Shown one piece after another: positions 1-7,037 of a stretch of DNA of 9,202 nt. This DNA comes from Bacteroidota bacterium (GTDB lineage: Bacteria; Bacteroidota; Kryptoniia; Kryptoniales; JAKASW01): NCBI GenBank assembly GCA_021796055.1, contig JAJYOS010000197.1, positions 1 through 9,202 on the forward strand, in the 5' to 3' direction. The position numbers were made by a program, and so were the translations under genes. The stretch's first letter is position 1. Each line of letters starts with the position of its first letter. A model generated the notes under the pieces. That model did not search any database. It was not told the DNA's origin and saw only the letters and a program-made list of their open reading frames with translations.

Positions 1-1466
1 AAGCCTTCCACCCAGAGATGTATTATCCAGAATCTCCAGTTGTCCGCGACCGTGAAGTTGGTTGTCGGGCCGAAGAACAGCGCCGGCAGATAGAAGAGCG
101 GTATGGCCACGGCAGAATAGAGAAATAACGAGCTCAACTCCTTCTGCGATTGGTCCCTCATCGCGGGACGAAGGCCGCGGAAAACAAGCACCAGCCATAG
201 GAGGAGTCCGATGATCAGCAGAAATTGCCAGGCCCTGCCAAGCTCCAGGTATTCCCACCCCTGCATTCCAAAGTAGTACCACAGTTTTCCCAGGAACTGA
301 TTGATGCCGAGGAATTCGCCGAACAGACTCCCGAGTGCGACAACGACGACCGCGGCGAAGAGGATGTTGACCCAGAACTTTTGTCCTTTCGGCTCCGATT
401 TGCTCAACAAAGGAGGGAGGAACAGGCCGCCTGCAACGAAGGACATAGCTACCCAGAAAATGGCAAGCTGGAGATGCCAAGTCCGCAGGACGTTGAAGGG
501 CAGCAGCTTCTCCAGGTTAAACCCGTAAAAGCCGAACGGCTCGGCGCGGTAGTGGGCCAGGGCGCCTCCCGCGAGTGTCTGAAGTACGAACAGGCCTGCC
601 ACTACTACGAAGTATTTAAGCAGCGCCTTCTGGCTTTCAGTAGGCGGAGTTGAGCGGGCATCCGCGAAATGATCGTCTATCCCCGATTTCCACCCAAGGT
701 AATCGAATTTCCCGAAGAGGAAGAGTATCAGTCCGGTCATCCCGAGAAGAGAAACGAGGCTGAGCGCGCTCCAGATTATAGCGGAGCTTGTCGGTCCGTT
801 CCCCGCCAGCTTGTCGAAAGGCCAGTTATTTGTGTAGGAATAATCTTTGCCGGGACGGTTCGTAACCGCGGCCCACGCGGCCCACGCAAAGAATGCGGTG
901 AGCTGGCGGAGTTGAACGGGATTCGAAATCAAATCCCGCGGCAATCCGGGGGCACGGTCGGGTTTGGTGAAGTAGTTTGTCCAGTGCCGGACCTCGCTCT
1001 GGAATGCGTCGGCCTCCGAAGTTGTCAGCGCGAGGGTACCGGTAGATTCGTCGTACCGGTTTGTGTGAAGCATCGTTTGCACATCGGTGACGATACTGTT
1101 CTTCTGGTCCGGCGTAAGACTGTCGTAGGAAACGTTGTACTTCTGCGACGCGAGTTCTCCTTGCACCGCAATCGCCTCCCGATGCAGATACTCAGCCGAA
1201 TAGTCGGGGCCGAGATAAGCTCCGTGCCCGAGAATGGTGCCGTGGTCCATCAGGCCATACTTCAGAAAAATCTCCTGACCGGATTTGATGTCGGAGGAGG
1301 TAAACAGTGTGTTTCCCCGCTGATCCACAACTTTCTGCGGGATCGGGGGAGCGTCCCGGTAGCTTCTCACAGCGACGAAGATCAGAACACTGAAAGCGGC
1401 AATCATTATCAGGATTACCGACTGTTTCCACCATGGTGATAATCTTTCGGTTTTTGGTTCGTTCAT
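1..1466 (-). CDS. norB: Quinol-dependent nitric oxide reductase (qNorB), N-terminal 488 codons; C-terminus beyond the left edge
   Basis: Membrane haem-copper-oxidase-superfamily enzyme reducing 2 NO to N2O with quinol electrons. The frame is open from ATG 1466 to base 3 and runs off the window, so about 488 of a usual 750-790 residues are present. Residues 15-34 form the first membrane helix. Residues 60-200 are the periplasmic cytochrome-c-like domain of quinol-type enzymes (GHGAYLGPDYSAEYLH near 80-95) and lack a CXXCH haem motif, as expected for qNorB rather than cytochrome-c-dependent cNorB. Several hydrophobic helices follow from about 227. RTWHLQL carries His331, the expected low-spin haem b ligand. 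HLWVEG at the truncated end carries His483 and Glu487, matching the FeB-ligand histidine and catalytic-site glutamate of NorB; the remaining FeB histidines lie outside. The start has a good SD (AAGGAG, 8 bases upstream). It diverges from the DUF2249-hemerythrin genes and shares a spacer holding FNR-type boxes. No frameshift seen. Confidence 0.95.
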   Translation of the reverse strand, partial: MNEPKTERLSPWWKQSVILIMIAAFSVLIFVAVRSYRDAPPIPQKVVDQRGNTLFTSSDIKSGQEIFLKYGLMDHGTILGHGAYLGPDYSAEYLHREAIAVQGELASQKYNVSYDSLTPDQKNSIVTDVQTMLHTNRYDESTGTLALTTSEADAFQSEVRHWTNYFTKPDRAPGLPRDLISNPVQLRQLTAFFAWAAWAAVTNRPGKDYSYTNNWPFDKLAGNGPTSSAIIWSALSLVSLLGMTGLILFLFGKFDYLGWKSGIDDHFADARSTPPTESQKALLKYFVVVAGLFVLQTLAGGALAHYRAEPFGFYGFNLEKLLPFNVLRTWHLQLAIFWVAMSFVAGGLFLPPLLSKSEPKGQKFWVNILFAAVVVVALGSLFGEFLGINQFLGKLWYYFGMQGWEYLELGRAWQFLLIIGLLLWLVLVFRGLRPAMRDQSQKELSSLFLYSAVAIPLFYLPALFFGPTTNFTVADNWRFWIIHLWVEG

Positions 1467-1495
1467 TTTTTTCTCCTTAAATCCCTGAAAATTGA

Positions 1496-1515
1496 TTCGG
1501 ATGTTTTCATCCGAA
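1496..1515. promoter_or_regulatory. Perfect 8-4-8 inverted repeat over the predicted norB transcription start
   Basis: TTCGGATG, a TTTT spacer, then CATCCGAA: perfect 8-bp arms. The norB start inferred from the upstream FNR-type box falls at about 1508, and the norB -10-like hexamer (1515-1520) touches the right arm. A protein operator is therefore a better reading than an mRNA hairpin, because transcripts starting at 1508 would contain only one arm. A partial further copy (GTCCGAAT) sits at 1529-1536. No regulator family is identified. Confidence 0.45.
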
Positions 1516-1520
1516 ACTTA
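1508..1520 (-). promoter_or_regulatory. Putative norB -10 region and start site
   Basis: If the TTGAC-N4-GTCAA box centred at 1549.5 activates from -41.5, norB transcription starts near 1508 and the -10 hexamer occupies 1520-1515. That hexamer, read on the minus strand, is TAAGTT, which keeps the two leading bases and the final T of TATAAT. No good -35 is needed for an activator-dependent promoter. The predicted leader is about 42 bases. Confidence 0.4.
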
Positions 1521-1542
1521 GCCGATGCGTCCGAATTAAAAA

Positions 1543-1556
1543 TTGACATTGGTCAA
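1543..1556. promoter_or_regulatory. CRP/FNR-type box 1 (TTGAC-ATTG-GTCAA), placed for norB
   Basis: Perfect 5-4-5 palindrome of the form bound by CRP/FNR-superfamily regulators of nitrogen-oxide metabolism (DNR, NnrR and HcpR types; classical FNR prefers TTGAT-N4-ATCAA). It lies 77 bases upstream of the norB start codon, and a -10-like hexamer is at the expected offset on the minus strand. A site next to a NO reductase strongly favours an NO- or redox-responsive regulator. The regulator gene is not in this window. Confidence 0.75.
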
Positions 1557-1616
1557 GGAATCCCCTTTTCATTTCCGGGCGGTATCCCTGCGAATTCATT
1601 GTCCACCGCGAATTTA

Positions 1617-1630
1617 TTGACCGAAGTCAA
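1617..1630. promoter_or_regulatory. CRP/FNR-type box 2 (TTGAC-CGAA-GTCAA), placed for the DUF2249-hemerythrin genes
   Basis: A second perfect TTGAC-N4-GTCAA palindrome, 74 bases from the first centre to centre. Its centre at 1623.5 puts a class II transcription start at 1665, with the -10 at 1653-1658 (TATCTT). The site is 53 bases upstream of the preferred DUF2249 start codon. Two perfect boxes in one divergent spacer, each aimed at one flanking gene, are very unlikely by chance. Confidence 0.78.
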
Positions 1631-1652
1631 TGAAAGCAACCGGAACGAGAGA

Positions 1653-1665
1653 TATCTTGTTAAGA
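1653..1665 (+). promoter_or_regulatory. Putative -10 (TATCTT) and transcription start of the DUF2249-hemerythrin operon
   Basis: TATCTT at 1653-1658 matches TATAAT at four of six positions and sits exactly where a box centred at -41.5 requires. The predicted +1 at about 1665 leaves a leader of about 19 bases that contains the AGGAG at 1672-1676. This placement rules against translation from the in-frame ATG at 1630, which would lie upstream of the transcript. Confidence 0.5.
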
Positions 1666-1683
1666 AAGACAGAGGAGTTGGCA

Positions 1684-1926
1684 ATGGCAATAGATAACGA
1701 TACGATCATGCTGGATATCAGGACCATAGTCCCAAAGGAAAAACATCCCAAAATTCATGCGACCTTCGAGAAGCTCAGCCCCGGCCAGAGCATGACGCTC
1801 ATCAACGACCACAATCCCAAACCGCTTTACTATGAATTCAGTTTCGAGAAGCCCGGACGGTTCAAGTGGGAATACACCGAAGAGGGGCCGGAGGTATGGA
1901 AGGTTATCATCACAAAGATCTTCTGA
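1684..1926 (+). CDS. DUF2249 domain protein (80 aa)
   Basis: A small soluble protein made up almost entirely of one DUF2249 domain (PF10006). The diagnostic pattern is visible: LDIR at 10-13, KHPKI at 20-24, then INDHNPKPLYYEF at 40-52, and FKWEY plus GPEVWKV at 60-74. The biochemical role of the family is not established. DUF2249 proteins recur beside hemerythrins, NO reductases and other nitrosative-stress genes, and this context fits. There is no cysteine, signal peptide or membrane segment. The start at 1684 is chosen over the in-frame ATG at 1630, which would add 18 residues. AGGAG lies 7 bases upstream of 1684, while 1630 overlaps the FNR-type box and precedes the predicted transcription start. 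It is probably the first gene of an operon with the hemerythrin gene 48 bases downstream. Confidence 0.88.
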   Translation: MAIDNDTIMLDIRTIVPKEKHPKIHATFEKLSPGQSMTLINDHNPKPLYYEFSFEKPGRFKWEYTEEGPEVWKVIITKIF

Positions 1927-1939
1927 CGGAAAGGTCGAA

Positions 1940-1978
1940 ATGGATAATCATATCACGCGGCGAAGAGCAATCCTGTGA
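1940..1978 (+). other. Possible 12-codon leader ORF overlapping the hemerythrin start
   Basis: ATG 1940 with GGAAAGG 5 bases upstream opens a 12-residue frame (MDNHITRRRAIL) that stops at TGA 1976-1978. That stop overlaps the GTG (1975) of the hemerythrin gene as GTGA. The hemerythrin GTG has only a weak SD of its own (GAAGAG at 1962-1967), so translational coupling through this short frame is plausible. It may equally be chance: the peptide has no recognised relative. Confidence 0.3.
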
Positions 1979-2472
1979 CGGGACCGCTTTTTAAATATTT
2001 GTCCGATGACCACGAAAGATTGGACGCCCTGCTGGTAAAGGCAGTCGACAACCCTGAAGCGGTCAATATGAAAGCTTACACGGAGTTCAGGCAGGGATTG
2101 CTCCGCCATATAGGGATCGAGGAAAAGAAAGTCCTGCCCGCGATCGTTCGTTTGCAGGACGGGAAGCAGGCAGAAGTTGCCGCCCGTCTCCGACTCGATC
2201 ACGGAGCGCTTGTCGCTCTGCTGGTTCCTCCTCCGACTCCTGCAATAGTAGAGACAATCCGCTCTATACTCTCGGCCCATAATCCGCTCGAAGAAAACGA
2301 GGGAGGATTATACCAGCTCCTCGACCGGCTCGCGGGAGAGGAAGCCGGCAATCTGCTCGCGAAGTTGAAAGCGGCCCCCGAGGTCCCGGCATTGCCGCAC
2401 AACGACCGGCCGGGTATACTCGACATTACGCGACGCGCCGTCGAAAGGGCCGGCTACAAAGCGGCATTCTGA
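1975..2472 (+). CDS. Hemerythrin HHE-domain protein (165 aa)
   Basis: A predicted cytoplasmic four-helix di-iron protein of the hemerythrin/HHE cation-binding family (PF01814). The expected ligand set is visible: His13 (DDHERLD), the His45/Glu49 pair (RHIGIEEK), His76 (LDHGALV) and the His102/Glu106 pair (AHNPLEEN). The domain covers roughly residues 5-120. Residues 125-165 form a tail containing a conserved-looking PALPHNDRPG segment. Bacterial relatives bind O2 or NO or act in nitrosative-stress defence and Fe-S repair; which applies here cannot be read from sequence. The start is GTG 1975, since an ATG in this frame comes too late to keep His13. It follows the DUF2249 gene by 48 bases and probably shares its FNR-type promoter. 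An NO-handling partner of NorB is the best inference. Confidence 0.88.
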   Translation: MTGPLFKYLSDDHERLDALLVKAVDNPEAVNMKAYTEFRQGLLRHIGIEEKKVLPAIVRLQDGKQAEVAARLRLDHGALVALLVPPPTPAIVETIRSILSAHNPLEENEGGLYQLLDRLAGEEAGNLLAKLKAAPEVPALPHNDRPGILDITRRAVERAGYKAAF

Positions 2473-2502
2473 TTTACGGCGTAATCTTCCGGAAGTCAGA
2501 AG

Positions 2503-2522
2503 CCCCGGAAGACTTCGCGGGG
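2503..2522 (+). terminator. Weak hairpin after the hemerythrin gene
   Basis: CCCCG at 2503-2507 pairs with CGGGG at 2518-2522. Inside it GAA (2508-2510) pairs with TTC (2514-2516), with one bulged G, and only TTT follows. An overlapping alternative pairs TCTTCCGG (2485-2492) with CCGGAAGA (2505-2512). It lies 31 bases after the stop codon. The short T tract makes intrinsic termination uncertain. It may only partly separate the DUF2249-hemerythrin pair from the AhpD-like gene. Confidence 0.3.
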
Positions 2523-2651
2523 TTTCCATGGTGATATTCGCTGAACATTTTACACGCTGGTCTTGTTTAGCATTAAAGGTCGTGTGATTCCAGTGGAGTG
2601 ACACTTCGAAGACCTGCACCGACAAACCGACATTAAAAATTGGGAAACAGA

Positions 2652-3122
2652 ATGGGACCAAGATTGAACTACACCAAAGCCGCCCCCGGAGCGTACACAG
2701 TCATGAGTCAGCTTCAGCGTTACGTAGATAATTCGGGGCTTGAAAACTCATTGCTGGAGTTAATTAAACTCAGAGCCTCCCAAATAAACGGCTGCGCATA
2801 CTGCATCGACATGCATACGAAGGATGCGCGCGCGAATGGCGAGACTGAACAGCGTCTCTATGGTCTCAGTGCCTGGCGCGAAGCCCCTTTTTACACGGAG
2901 CGCGAGAGAGCTGCGCTGCTCTGGACAGAGACTGTTACACTGGTGAGCGAAACTCAAATTCCGGACGATGTCTACGAAGCAGCGCGAAAACTGTTCGATG
3001 AGAAAGAGATAGTGGATCTCACGATGGCGATCGTCGCGATAAACGGTTGGAACAGACTCGCGATAGGTTTCAGGACAGTGCCCGGTTCATACCAGCCGAA
3101 GGCGATTTCGGCTAAGGTGTGA
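2652..3122 (+). CDS. AhpD-like / carboxymuconolactone decarboxylase family protein (156 aa)
   Basis: A predicted small soluble thiol-redox protein of the CMD/AhpD superfamily (PF02627). The core is residues 30-80: ELIKLRASQINGC leads into the CAYC pair Cys48/Cys51, followed by His55 in CIDMHTKDA. This Glu36-CXXC-His55 layout is the AhpD-type peroxidase site, so alkylhydroperoxidase-like disulfide chemistry is the expected activity. The true substrate is unknown. The C-terminal half (NGWNRLAIGFRTVPG) is typical of single-domain members. ATG 2652 is preferred, with GGGA about 6 bases upstream. The in-frame TTG at 2640 would add four residues and has no visible SD. It lies 179 bases downstream of the hemerythrin gene in the same orientation; it may belong to the stress module by read-through or have its own unrecognised promoter. 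Confidence 0.88.
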   Translation: MGPRLNYTKAAPGAYTVMSQLQRYVDNSGLENSLLELIKLRASQINGCAYCIDMHTKDARANGETEQRLYGLSAWREAPFYTERERAALLWTETVTLVSETQIPDDVYEAARKLFDEKEIVDLTMAIVAINGWNRLAIGFRTVPGSYQPKAISAKV

Positions 3123-3180
3123 ACGTATCGCCGTTGACAATACCGAAGTCTGTGGGAATCAGATAAGCTGTGGATCCCAT

Positions 3181-3963
3181 CTACGGGGCTTTTCTGAACT
3201 GAAGGCAGAAATAGAGCCCGTCCCTGATTTCAGCAAGATTTACATCGACAGCGTTCCCTGGAAGCAAATCGGCCGGAGGAGAGACGGCTGTCTTCAAACT
3301 GTTGATGAAACCGCGGTATATCGGCAGCCGGTTGTGTGAGCGCGCTGCCTTCTCGGTCTCATCCGCGATCATCATCCGCGCGCCGGGTTTCGCGACCCTG
3401 AACATCTCGTCGATGGCTTTCCTCTTATCCTCGATGTAATTGATCGAGGCGACATTGAATACAACGTCGAAGGCCTCGTCGCAGAACGGGAGGTGCTCGG
3501 CTTCGGCCTGGAACAGCTCGATATTAAGGCCGAATTTCAATTCAAGTGCGAGACATTTTCTTAATTGTCCCCACGACACATCGACCCCGAAATACTCCGC
3601 TTCTCGCGGCAGGAACTTAATATTCACGCCATTGCCGACTGAAATTTCGAGTACCCTGTCTCCTTCTTCTATCCCGACATATTTCAAGTATTCATTTCTG
3701 GATTTTGCTTCGCCGCCTCTCAACCGGTAATAGAACGACTGCGTGAACCGGTAGAATGGGGCGAGGATATCATAATATCTCCGGCTCTTATCGTTGGCGG
3801 CCGTGAGGCCGGAGGGGTCGATGAAAACCGGGATGCCGTCGCGCACGGGAAAGGGTGTTCCACTTTCTCTGCCGACAAGAACGGGGCCATTGTCAGTTTC
3901 TTTCAAATCCAGGGGTTCGCGGTTGGTTGGATTGTGGAGCAGAGACAGATATTTCTCGTTCAC
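3181..3963 (-). CDS. Class I SAM-dependent methyltransferase with degenerate Trm112-like N-terminus (260 aa)
   Basis: A Methyltransf_11-type enzyme transferring methyl from S-adenosylmethionine to an unidentified acceptor. Motif I is VLEISVGNG at 104-112, the acidic end of strand 2 is FGVDVS at 125-130, and the adenine-loop region is AEHLPFCDEAFDVVF at 155-169. INYIEDKRKAIDEMFRVAKPGA at 174-195 is the usual motif III neighbourhood. Residues 5-50 resemble the Trm112-like segment that often precedes such domains (LL..P..R.PL, then G.PFPVRDGIPVFI). The zinc cysteines expected near 11-14 are replaced by N-P-T-N. The start is GTG 3963, preceded by a strong GGAGGAAAGAG (3970-3980). It is convergent with the AhpD-like gene and divergent from the lyase gene. 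The substrate could be a lipid, quinone or small molecule; I cannot choose. Confidence 0.85.
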   Translation of the reverse strand: MNEKYLSLLHNPTNREPLDLKETDNGPVLVGRESGTPFPVRDGIPVFIDPSGLTAANDKSRRYYDILAPFYRFTQSFYYRLRGGEAKSRNEYLKYVGIEEGDRVLEISVGNGVNIKFLPREAEYFGVDVSWGQLRKCLALELKFGLNIELFQAEAEHLPFCDEAFDVVFNVASINYIEDKRKAIDEMFRVAKPGARMMIADETEKAARSHNRLPIYRGFINSLKTAVSPPADLLPGNAVDVNLAEIRDGLYFCLQFRKAP

Positions 3964-4039
3964 TTGCAGCTCTTTCCTCCAACCGGGCTTTCGACAATTT
4001 CCATAAACTCAATTTAATAATCGCGCAGTATGTTTTACA

Positions 4040-4051
4040 GCACGAGCGTGC
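4040..4051. repeat. Inverted repeat GCACG-AG-CGTGC in the divergent spacer
   Basis: Perfect 5-2-5 palindrome midway in the 187-bp spacer between the methyltransferase and lyase genes, about 14 bases upstream of the candidate lyase -35. The two-base spacer suits a protein operator better than an RNA hairpin. No regulator is identified. Confidence 0.3.
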
Positions 4052-4064
4052 GGGGTTTCTTTCA

Positions 4065-5542
<1,478 letters not shown>

Positions 5543-5556
5543 TGTAACCAGGCACC

Positions 5557-5581
5557 GGAGCCGGCCCGACAAGCCGGCTCC
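5557..5581 (+). terminator. Strong GC-rich hairpin between lyase and transporter genes
   Basis: GGAGCCGGC (5557-5565) and GCCGGCTCC (5573-5581) are perfect 9-bp arms around a 7-base loop, 14 bases after the lyase stop and 21 before the transporter GTG. No T tract follows (ATATTACCTC), so it is not a standard intrinsic terminator. It may protect the 3' end of the lyase message, cause partial attenuation, or set the expression ratio within a two-gene operon. Confidence 0.5.
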
Positions 5582-5602
5582 ATATTACCTCAGAGCCCCC
5601 AG

Positions 5603-6817
5603 GTGAAAAGCGAATCACAAGTTCAAAAAGACAGACGAAACGGCATCCTTCTCATTGCTGCGTCGAGAATTACACGCAGTATCGCGGCAGGGATGATCAA
5701 CGTCGCGTTCCCATACTACATACTCACTCAGCTCCACTACGGCGCGTTCGTCATCGGACTGATTTACGTATCGGCGACCGTGGCGACTGCCGCTTTCGGG
5801 TACTTATCGGGCGTGACGACAGATGTCTGGGGGAAGCGCGGAACTTTGATTATTGCCAGCGCCTTACTCCCTGTCAGCGCGATAATGGTTTACATGTCGA
5901 CGAGCCTCTGGATGATCGTCCCGGCCGCAATGGTCGGAGGTTATTCGGCGACCGGCTCGCTCTCCGGCGGCGGGATCGGAGGCGCGGTGCAGCCGATTCA
6001 AAGCGCGGTCCTCGCAGGGCTGGCGCCAAACGAACAACGTACAAAATATTTTTCTTTTTTCACCTTCCTGTCGGGCGTTACCGCCGCCTTGGGTGCTCTC
6101 CTCTCGAAGGCGTTCGATGTCCGCGATATTTTCCTCGTCTCTGCGATCATCTCAGCGGTCGGGGTGCCGGGGCTGTGGTACCTCAAAGTCGCGGATGCCA
6201 GAGGGAAGATCGGCAGGCTCAGGACAAAGTCAACGATCGGGAAATTTACGTTGACCGGAATGCTGAACGGATTTTCGCAGGGGCTCGTCGTTCCATTTCT
6301 TATCCCGTTTTTTGTTCTCGTCTATAATGTCCCGAAATCTCAAATGTCGGAATACGCCTTCGCGAGCGGCATCTTAGGTTCGTTTGCGATTCTGGGAGCT
6401 CCCATGCTTGAGAGAACCTTCGGCTTCGTGAAGAGCATAGTGGTCACAAGAGGACTCGGGACGGTTCTTTTTGTTGTATTCCCCATCATAAGATTCTTGC
6501 CCCTTTCAGTGTTGATCTATGTTATCGGGCCGGCCCTGAGAGTGGCGGCGCTCCCCATACAGCAGTCGGAGTTGACAAAGCGAGTCGACGAAGACGAGAT
6601 GGGAAGGGCGCTCGGCATAAATCAGGTCGCGAGACTCGCTGCATCTTCTACCGGAACCGGACTCGCGGGCTACTTAATGGATACCGCCTTCTTCGAGCTT
6701 CCATTTTTTGCCTATGGCGTAATCATGGCCGCGAACCTCTACCTCTACATAAAATTCTTCAGCACCGCGAAGCTCGATTCGGAAATCGACTCTGACAGCG
6801 GGTCTGAAATAAAATAA
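5603..6817 (+). CDS. Major facilitator superfamily transporter (404 aa)
   Basis: A polytopic inner-membrane carrier with about 12 hydrophobic segments: an N-terminal bundle from roughly 14 to 195, a basic central loop (KVADARGKIGRLRTKS, 195-210) and a C-terminal bundle from about 212 to 387, then an acidic, serine-rich tail. The loop after helix 2 has an MFS motif-A-like sequence (GYLSG..TDVWGKRG, 66-80). A glycine-rich stretch at 118-128 is unusual. Substrate and direction cannot be read. Its place 60 bases downstream of the lyase suggests an aromatic amino acid, phenol-type product or related metabolite, although classical TPL/tryptophanase partners (TutB, TnaB) are amino acid permeases of a different family. 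GTG 5603 is the only start that keeps the first helix; its SD is poor, so coupling to upstream translation or hairpin unfolding may matter. Confidence 0.85.
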   Translation: MKSESQVQKDRRNGILLIAASRITRSIAAGMINVAFPYYILTQLHYGAFVIGLIYVSATVATAAFGYLSGVTTDVWGKRGTLIIASALLPVSAIMVYMSTSLWMIVPAAMVGGYSATGSLSGGGIGGAVQPIQSAVLAGLAPNEQRTKYFSFFTFLSGVTAALGALLSKAFDVRDIFLVSAIISAVGVPGLWYLKVADARGKIGRLRTKSTIGKFTLTGMLNGFSQGLVVPFLIPFFVLVYNVPKSQMSEYAFASGILGSFAILGAPMLERTFGFVKSIVVTRGLGTVLFVVFPIIRFLPLSVLIYVIGPALRVAALPIQQSELTKRVDEDEMGRALGINQVARLAASSTGTGLAGYLMDTAFFELPFFAYGVIMAANLYLYIKFFSTAKLDSEIDSDSGSEIK

Positions 6818-7037
6818 GACCTCAGGATTCTTTTTGAATCAACGCGCAGGCGACGCTCTCGTTACATGCTGATCTCACAGCGGGATGTGCAACGAGATCA
6901 AGAACGGAGAACCGCGAAAGTTTCCAGTGCTCATCCAACTATCATTTGCTAATCCCGTCAAAGAAACATCTGGCGAGGTGCTCATTCCAACACCAATTTT
7001 GGCAAACAATGTGCGGCTAAAATTAGTCGGAATGGCA
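6818..7037. other. Convergent intergenic region with small repeats, no credible gene
   Basis: Lies between the transporter stop and the bacilliredoxin stop. GATTC-TTTTT-GAATC occurs at 6826-6840. CTCGTTACAT (6858-6867) can pair with ATGTGCAACGAG (6885-6896, two-base bulge), whereas GATCTC (6871-6876) can pair with GAGATC (6894-6899). The two pairings share bases and exclude each other. GTGCTCAT.CCAAC is repeated at 6927-6939 and 6978-6991. The stretch 6920-7030 looks more AT-rich than its neighbours. A plus-strand open frame (6885-7163) runs antisense into the bacilliredoxin gene and is not recognised. Confidence 0.5.

Noticed and set aside
225..653. Plus-strand open frame of 142 codons near the left edge
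   Set aside because: It is also antisense to norB membrane helices; composition is as expected for a shadow frame and no family is recognised.
669..1439. Long plus-strand open frame (256 codons) opposite the NO reductase
   Set aside because: It is antisense to norB, whose minus-strand frame shows unmistakable qNorB motifs over the same bases. The plus-strand product is arginine- and proline-rich without a recognisable domain or SD.
1630..1683. In-frame upstream ATG extending the DUF2249 protein by 18 residues
   Set aside because: The ATG overlaps the last base of the FNR-type box, lies upstream of the predicted transcription start and has no SD, whereas ATG 1684 has AGGAG at the right distance and gives a normal domain length.
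6826..6840. GATTC-TTTTT-GAATC after the transporter gene as an intrinsic terminator
   Set aside because: The stem is only five AT-rich base pairs and the T run lies in the loop rather than after the stem.
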